Below are positions 59,189-64,000 of a stretch of 64,000 bases of DNA, piece after piece (positions within the stretch are counted from its first letter, which is position 1; each line of letters begins with the position of its first letter). The DNA lies in assembly GCF_900091575.1 (NCBI RefSeq), contig NZ_FMCR01000001.1, forward strand, positions 1,550,001 through 1,614,000. Direction: 5' to 3'. Source of the stretch: Micromonospora saelicesensis (GTDB taxonomy: Bacteria > Actinomycetota > Actinomycetes > Mycobacteriales > Micromonosporaceae). The notes under the pieces were generated by a model, which was not told where the DNA came from, did not search any database, and was given only the letters and a program-made list of their open reading frames with translations. A program made the translations under genes and the position numbers.

Positions 59189-61410
59189 AGGGCGTAGCCC
59201 ACGTAGCCGCGGAACTCCAGCCGCCAGCCGGCCGGGACGAGTTTGGCGCAGGCGGCCTTGTTGCCGGTGCAGACGATCGCGTCGACCGAGGAGGGGTCGG
59301 CCGGCGGTCGTTCCGGCAGTACCGACTGCAACGCCACCAGGTCCGGTGATCCGCCGTCGGGCTGCCGCAGCAGCAGCCACCACGGGTACTCCCAGTTGTC
59401 GTTCTGCTGCACCAGCCCGATCCGTCGCGCACCGCTGTCCTGGACCGCTGTCGCCGCCCAGCGGAACTCGTCGGCCCACTGGGGGCGGCGCAGGAACCGG
59501 GTGTCCCAGTCCGAGGTGGTGAAGACCGAGCCGGCGCCGACCAGCCGGCGCGGGAAGCCGTACGACAGTGCGAGCACCCCGGCCAGCGCCGAGGTGGCCA
59601 GCACGGTGACGGCTGCCACTGTGGCAACCGTTCGACGCCCACCCGCGCGGTTGCGCAGGAGAGCGTCCAGCCAGAGGCCGGCGAGGGGCACGGCGAGCAC
59701 CACGGCGTAGAGCAGCAGCCGGTTGCCCCACGGCTGCCACTTGATCATCGCGGTGTGCAGCAGCACGGCGGTCAGCACCACCACGGCGTACGCCCGCAGT
59801 GACCCGGCCCGCTCGGGAGCGATCCGCCGTGGGCGGGCGAGCGCGATCACCGCACCGATCACCGCCAACGCTCCGGCCAGCGGAAACGCCACCCGGTCCT
59901 CGTCCGGATACCAGGCCGGCTCCGGGAACAGCTCCCGCCCGAAGGTGATCGCGCGGTCCTGCGGGTCGACCCCGATCGCCTCGGCGCCGCTGATGATCAC
60001 CTCGGCCCCGGCCCGACGCAGCGGCGCCAGCGGCGTGTCGAACGCGGTGTGCCCGATCCGCAGCGCGTTGACCACTATCGACGCCGGGTCGTGTCGCTCC
60101 ATCGGAATGGACTCGCGCAGCCGGGGCGGCCCCAGCGGGTGCCCGAACTCGGCGGTCACCCGAGCCAGGAACGGGCCGACCACCACGGCCGCGACCAGCA
60201 GGATCAGCACCGAACCGCCGACCGTGCGGGCCAGCCCACCGACCGGCCAGGGCCTCCCACCCCCGCCCGCCGCTGCCGGGTCGGTCGACCCGGCGTTCCT
60301 GCTCCGGGCCAGCCTCAACTGGGCCAGTCCCCAGAGCACCAGCAGCGGGCCGACCGCGATCAGGCCGCTGGTCTTGGTCACCGCGGTCAGCCCGGTGGCC
60401 GCCCCCAGCCCGAGCAGCGTGCTCCAGCCGGTCTGTCGACTCAGCCCGTCCAGCACCAGCGTCGCCGCGCAGGCCACCCACGCCGCGCAGATCAGGTCGG
60501 TCTGCGTGCTGGTCGCCTGGAGCACCACCATCGGCGTGGTCGCCAGCACGAACGCGGTGAGCAACTGGGCCCGCCGGCCGCCGCCGAGCTGTGCGGTGAT
60601 CCGGGCGGCCACCAGGAGACAGACCACTCCGGCCGCCCACTGCACCAGGTTGTGCAGGTGGTCCCCGCCGGTGAGCAGGCGCAGGTGCAGCAGCAGGTAC
60701 TCGGCTCCGGGCGGGATGGTCACCTGCCGGTGGATGGCGGTGGGCCAGAAGTCCAGGTCGCCCTGGGCCACCCAGTGCTCCACCTTCGGCAGGTGGTACG
60801 TCTGCGAGTCGAAGTTGTTCGGCTCGGCCAGCAGCGCGACCAGCAGCTCCACCAGGACCAGCCCGCCGACCGTGCCGGCGAGGAGCCGCTCACCCGGTCG
60901 GGCCGTACGCCACGCGTCGACCGCTACGGCACGAAGGTCAGGGAACCCCCGACCAGTCCGGGTCGGCGCGGGGGCGGGCGCACCGCTCTCGGCGGCCGGG
61001 GCGGACACGTCGGGTCCGCCACCGGACACCACCGCGCCGACCGGCACCGGCCGCGATGCGGTGCTGACTGCCGGCGCAGCGCTGACCGGCACCGGTGCGG
61101 CGGCGGGCGGCTGCCCGAGGCGGGTCGCCCGTCGCCAGCGCAGACCGGCCGCCGCCGCAGCCACGACCAGGAAGAGCAGCCAGGCGACTGTGAACGCGCC
61201 TCGGGTCAGCGCGTGCGACGCGCCGAGCACCTCGACGACGAGCACCGCGTACGCCCCGCTGAGCAGGACGGCGCGTACCACGGCGAGCCGCAGCGGTGCG
61301 ACCGCGCCAGCCTCGCGTGGCATCGCCGCGATGATGAGCAGGAGCACCGCAGCGACAGGGATCACCGCGAGCAGGGAGCCGGCAGCCGACATGGCGGAAG
61401 TAAACACCAT
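59173..61410 (-). CDS. large membrane glycosyltransferase-like protein (GT39/ArnT-like)
   Basis: 745 residues, about 13 transmembrane segments. The first 100 residues form three helices; a Pro/Ala/Ser-rich loop (about 100-165) separates them from the rest. LLAEPNNFDSQTYHLPKVEHW and FWPTAIHRQVTIPPGAEYLLL resemble the acidic first loop of GT-C glycosyltransferases (GT39/ArnT type), which use polyprenyl-phosphate sugars. ATG 61410 or 61392 (no clear ribosome site). Divergent from the GT2 gene, which could make its donor lipid-linked sugar. Confidence 0.75.
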   Translation of the reverse strand: MVFTSAMSAAGSLLAVIPVAAVLLLIIAAMPREAGAVAPLRLAVVRAVLLSGAYAVLVVEVLGASHALTRGAFTVAWLLFLVVAAAAAGLRWRRATRLGQPPAAAPVPVSAAPAVSTASRPVPVGAVVSGGGPDVSAPAAESGAPAPAPTRTGRGFPDLRAVAVDAWRTARPGERLLAGTVGGLVLVELLVALLAEPNNFDSQTYHLPKVEHWVAQGDLDFWPTAIHRQVTIPPGAEYLLLHLRLLTGGDHLHNLVQWAAGVVCLLVAARITAQLGGGRRAQLLTAFVLATTPMVVLQATSTQTDLICAAWVACAATLVLDGLSRQTGWSTLLGLGAATGLTAVTKTSGLIAVGPLLVLWGLAQLRLARSRNAGSTDPAAAGGGGRPWPVGGLARTVGGSVLILLVAAVVVGPFLARVTAEFGHPLGPPRLRESIPMERHDPASIVVNALRIGHTAFDTPLAPLRRAGAEVIISGAEAIGVDPQDRAITFGRELFPEPAWYPDEDRVAFPLAGALAVIGAVIALARPRRIAPERAGSLRAYAVVVLTAVLLHTAMIKWQPWGNRLLLYAVVLAVPLAGLWLDALLRNRAGGRRTVATVAAVTVLATSALAGVLALSYGFPRRLVGAGSVFTTSDWDTRFLRRPQWADEFRWAATAVQDSGARRIGLVQQNDNWEYPWWLLLRQPDGGSPDLVALQSVLPERPPADPSSVDAIVCTGNKAACAKLVPAGWRLEFRGYVGYALPPGR

Positions 61411-61515
61411 TGATCTGAAGCCGCCGCGCCGACTGCCCAGCGGTAGCGGTACGTGGTAAACAAACCAACCAGGCTAGGCTATGGCCGACGTGTTGCCGCC
61501 ACCGTGGAGATCCCC

Positions 61516-62223
61516 GTGAAGCTCTCGATCCTCATGCCGGTCTACAACGAGGAAGAACGCATCGCGGATGCCCTCAAGCAGGCATTGGCGGTGGACTATC
61601 CCTGTGAGATCGAATTGGTAGTCGTCGACGACGGCAGTCGCGACGGCACCGGCGAGGTCCTCGGCCGCGCCGACGACGCGCGCCTGCGGGTCATCACCCA
61701 CCAGCGCAACGCCGGCAAGGGTGCCGCCATCAAGACGGCGGTCGACAGCGCCGAGGGTGACTACATGGTCATCCTCGACGCCGACCTGGAGTACGACCCG
61801 CAGGACATCCCCAAGCTGCTCGACCCGGTGCTCGACGGTCGCGCCACGGTGGTCTACGGCAATCGCACCTTCGGCAGCCACAGCGCCTACAGCTTCTGGT
61901 ACGTGATGGGCAACAAGGGCGTCACGATGGCGGCCAACGTGCTGTTCAACTCGTACATCGGCGACCTGGAGACCTGCTTCAAGCTGATGCCGGTGGCGCT
62001 CTACCGGTCGCTGGGTGTGCGCTCGCGCGGCTTCGGCATGGAGGCCGAGGTGACCGGCAAGCTGCTGCGTCGCCGGATCCGGCCGTACGAGGTGCCGATC
62101 AGCTACCGGGCACGCGGCCGGGAAGAGGGCAAGAAGATCACCTGGAAGGACGGCGTCGAGGCGATCTGGATCCTCGGGCGCGAGCGCGCTCGCCGCCGCC
62201 CCGCCGTCTCAGCCGCCAACTGA
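61516..62223 (+). CDS. family 2 glycosyltransferase (polyprenyl-phosphate mannose synthase-like)
   Basis: 235 residues. MKLSILMPVYNEEERI, VVVDDGSRDGTGEV, LDADLEYDPQDIPKLLDPV and RSRGFGMEAEVTGKLLRR match DPM1-type GT2 enzymes that put a sugar on a polyprenyl phosphate. GTG 61516 follows GGAG by 6 bp; GTG 61453 and 61504 are poorer. No C-terminal membrane helices. Convergent overlap of 15 bp with the transketolase gene. Confidence 0.88.
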   Translation: MKLSILMPVYNEEERIADALKQALAVDYPCEIELVVVDDGSRDGTGEVLGRADDARLRVITHQRNAGKGAAIKTAVDSAEGDYMVILDADLEYDPQDIPKLLDPVLDGRATVVYGNRTFGSHSAYSFWYVMGNKGVTMAANVLFNSYIGDLETCFKLMPVALYRSLGVRSRGFGMEAEVTGKLLRRRIRPYEVPISYRARGREEGKKITWKDGVEAIWILGRERARRRPAVSAAN

Positions 62224-63111
62224 CCCCAGGAACGCGCTGATCGACCGCCGCAGGCCGTCGGCGTCCAGACCATGCCACCGGGCGTGGTCGGCCGGATCGC
62301 CGTACCGTCGCAGGTCGGTCTGACCCACCCCGAGGGCGAGCAGCCGGTGCGGTACGTCCGCCAGAGCCCGGTTCACGAGCGCGCTCGACGTTCCCGCCAG
62401 GTACGGCTCGACCAGCACCACGTCGGTGTTGGCAAGCGCCCGCAGCCCGGGCGTGTCGAGCGGCCGGGGCGTGTGGGTGTACGCCACAGTCACGTTCATT
62501 CCCTCGGTCGCCGCCAGTGTGGGGTCGAGCATCGGTCCGACCGCCACCACGAGGGGCGCATTCGTCAGGCCTCGCCGGATCACCCGTAGCCGGGTGGCGT
62601 CCGGGTACGCCTCGGCGTTGCGCTGCTCGGAGAGCCGCAGGTAGATCGGATCGTCGGTGGTCGTGGCGTTGCGCAGCAGCGGCGCCACCTCGTCCGGGTG
62701 GCCGGGCACCCGGACCGTCCAGCCGTCACCGAGGGAGTCGAAGAGCGCCACGTCCCCGGGCGACTGGTGGGTGCGGCCCTCAGCCGACCCGTCGTACGAC
62801 GCGCCGATGCTGACCAGGACGGCGCCCACGCCCTGGTGGTCCAGATCCAACTTGATCTGCTCGTACGCCCGGTCCACCAGGAACGTCGCGTACGAGTGCG
62901 CGATCGGACGCAGCCCGGTCAGGGCGAGCCCGCCGGCCACACCGATCATCAGTTGCTCCCGGATCCCGACGTTGAGCACCCGGTCCGGGTGGCGGTGGCC
63001 GGCCGAGGCGAACTGGCTCGCCGAGATGTCGGCCAGCACCAGTGCGGTACGCGGATCCTCGTCGAGGAGTGCTGTGGTGGTGTCGATGAAGGCGGTACGC
63101 ATGTCGGTCAT
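62209..63111 (-). CDS. transketolase, C-terminal subunit
   Basis: 300 residues. ALVLADISASQFASAGHRHPDRVLNVGIREQLMIGVAGGLALTGLRP is the pyrimidine-binding domain with the catalytic Glu in IREQ, followed by the C-terminal transketolase domain. Overlaps the N-terminal subunit stop as ATGA, so both are made together. Two-chain transketolases serve C5/C7 sugar interconversion or specialised sugar synthesis. Confidence 0.92.
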   Translation of the reverse strand: MTDMRTAFIDTTTALLDEDPRTALVLADISASQFASAGHRHPDRVLNVGIREQLMIGVAGGLALTGLRPIAHSYATFLVDRAYEQIKLDLDHQGVGAVLVSIGASYDGSAEGRTHQSPGDVALFDSLGDGWTVRVPGHPDEVAPLLRNATTTDDPIYLRLSEQRNAEAYPDATRLRVIRRGLTNAPLVVAVGPMLDPTLAATEGMNVTVAYTHTPRPLDTPGLRALANTDVVLVEPYLAGTSSALVNRALADVPHRLLALGVGQTDLRRYGDPADHARWHGLDADGLRRSISAFLGSVGG

Positions 63112-63803
63112 CCCTTGCTCCCGATGCGGGCGACCACCAGGTGCGGGTGTCGTGGCCGGTGCCCGGTCAGCGCCGCGTACAGGGCTTCGTGGTTGCGGCC
63201 GTCGACGGTGTCGGCGGTCCAACCGTTGACGGTGAACCGGCTGGCGATGCCGCCGGCCCATCCGTGGCTGGCCGACGAGTTGTCGACCACGACCGCGGTG
63301 AGGCTGTCCAGGCCTGTCGCTCCCGCGTACGCGATCGCCTCGTGGTTGGATCCCTCGTCCAGTTCGGCGTCGCCGAGCAGCACGTACACCCGGGGGTTGA
63401 GCAGCCCCTGGGCGCGAAGGCCGAGCGCTGTGCCGACGGCCAGCCCGAGCCCGTGCCCGAGGGAGCCGGAGCCGATCTCGACCCCGGGTACCAGGAGTCG
63501 GTCCGGGTGGTGGCCGAGCCGGCTCTCCGGCCCGGCCAGGTCGTCGAGCCAGGCGTCCGGGATGAAGCCGTGCGCGGCCAGCACCGCGTAGTAGGCGGCC
63601 GGTCCGTGGCCCTTGGAGAGCAGGAACCGGTCCCGCTCCGGGTCGTCGGCGGTGTCGGGGGTGACCCGCAGCACGCGGTCGTAGAGCACCTGGAGCACGT
63701 CGGTGGTGGAGTGCGCGCTCGGCGCGTGCTTCTCGTCGCCGGTCAGTCGTCGGATCAGCCCGGGCAGTCGGGCGCTGCTGTCGGTGGGCAGTGTGGTGGT
63801 CAT
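63108..63803 (-). CDS. transketolase, N-terminal subunit
   Basis: 231 residues. FLLSKGHGPAAYYAVLAAHG and GSLGHGLGLAVGTALGLRAQG, then VLLGDAELDEGSNHEAI are the thiamin-diphosphate-binding domain, with GDAELDEGSNHE as the metal/TPP motif. Starts ATG 63803. Divergent from the MerR regulator, with a palindrome between. Confidence 0.93.
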   Translation of the reverse strand: MTTTLPTDSSARLPGLIRRLTGDEKHAPSAHSTTDVLQVLYDRVLRVTPDTADDPERDRFLLSKGHGPAAYYAVLAAHGFIPDAWLDDLAGPESRLGHHPDRLLVPGVEIGSGSLGHGLGLAVGTALGLRAQGLLNPRVYVLLGDAELDEGSNHEAIAYAGATGLDSLTAVVVDNSSASHGWAGGIASRFTVNGWTADTVDGRNHEALYAALTGHRPRHPHLVVARIGSKG

Positions 63804-63815
63804 GCCACTACTGTG

Positions 63816-63839
63816 TGAGTTGAAGTGGACTTCAACTCA
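63816..63839. promoter_or_regulatory. palindromic operator, MerR-type
   Basis: TGAGTTGAAGT-GG-ACTTCAACTCA, 11-bp perfect arms. Located between divergent transketolase and MerR starts; its form resembles SoxR/MerR operators. Likely bound by the MerR protein next to it. Confidence 0.7.
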
Positions 63840-63850
63840 AGGACCTGGTG

Positions 63851-64000
63851 ATGCCGGATCTACTGACGATCGGTGAGCTGTCCGCCCGCTCCGGGGTGGC
63901 ACCGTCGGCGCTGCGCTACTACGAGCGACTCGGGCTGATCCGCGCCGACCGCACCGGCGGCAATCAGCGCCGGTACGCCCGCGCCGAGCTGCGGCGGGTC
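63851..64000 (+). CDS. MerR-family transcriptional regulator (C-terminus beyond window)
   Basis: Partial: 50 codons visible to the right edge. [22 protein letters not shown] and [22 protein letters not shown] are the winged helix-turn-helix of MerR/SoxR regulators. The effector-binding domain is outside the window. ATG 63851. The palindrome 12 bp upstream is presumably its operator; it may regulate the divergent transketolase subunits. Confidence 0.9.
   Translation, partial: MPDLLTIGELSARSGVAPSALRYYERLGLIRADRTGGNQRRYARAELRRV

Noticed and set aside
62209..63803. Split transketolase as a frameshifted gene
   Set aside because: Two-chain transketolases are regular, and the ATGA junction falls exactly at the domain boundary.

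Overview
The window is about 70% GC, uses many GTG starts, packs genes tightly with 1-8 base and ATGA/GTGA overlaps, and encodes typical actinobacterial proteins: Bpa/PafE-type proteasome activator, three LytR-CpsA-Psr (LCP) enzymes, DUF5926 and DUF5701 proteins, SigE-type ECF sigma factor, NERD-like protein. This points to a filamentous actinomycete, most likely Micromonosporaceae (Micromonospora or a relative). Everything seen fits ordinary chromosome. I found no rRNA, tRNA, CRISPR array, insertion sequence, integrase or phage gene.

Layout. 1-9.4 kb: a cut-off alpha/beta hydrolase, bpa, two coupled HAD phosphatases, OsmC, a zincin, AIM24, then pheA behind a lipoprotein gene and an ACT-domain gene. 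9.4-14.9 kb: arcA (arginine deiminase) behind a 31-bp palindrome, DUF5926, a GAF-PAS histidine kinase with an orphan HATPase, GDPD, rhodanese. 14.9-19.8 kb: three LCP genes for attaching glycopolymers to peptidoglycan, and a UDP-glucuronate decarboxylase-type enzyme. 19.9-33.4 kb: a DUF485/acetate-type symporter pair, flavin reductase and hydrolase, ABC-2 exporter, ECF sigma operon, a second symporter pair, and a DUF4173/two-component operon. A cluster of four DnaA-box-like 9-mers follows, upstream of a Uma2-family gene.

34-45.3 kb: a LytS/LytTR-type two-component pair, an exopolysaccharide-initiating sugar transferase, Fpg/Nei glycosylase, a GT4 glycosyltransferase, then a coupled trio: LicC/IPCT-like nucleotidyltransferase, sn-glycerol-1-phosphate-dehydrogenase-like enzyme and CDP-alcohol phosphotransferase. 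The trio looks like a self-contained route to an uncharacterised polyol phosphodiester or lipid. Nudix, CBS and unknown proteins follow. 45.4-57.3 kb: SnoaL-like protein, PLP aminotransferase, CorA, cyclophilin, zinc-ribbon rhomboid, PH-like protein, thiolase, APH-like kinase and another two-component system with a downstream lipoprotein. 57.3-64 kb: a secreted SGNH hydrolase with a ricin-B lectin tail, a large GT39-like membrane protein, a dolichol-phosphate-mannose-synthase-like GT2, a two-subunit transketolase, and the start of a divergent MerR regulator with a palindromic operator between them.

Taken together, much of the window concerns the cell envelope: LCP ligases, nucleotide-sugar synthesis, glycosyltransferases, a putative CDP-alcohol pathway and several sensory kinases. 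Central carbon and amino acid genes (acetate-type uptake, thiolase, arginine and phenylalanine metabolism) are interspersed. The least explained non-coding signals are the DnaA-box cluster, a parS-like palindrome at a start codon, the arcA and MerR palindromes, a CRP-like box before the symporter operon, and a GATC-rich inverted repeat near 40.9 kb.
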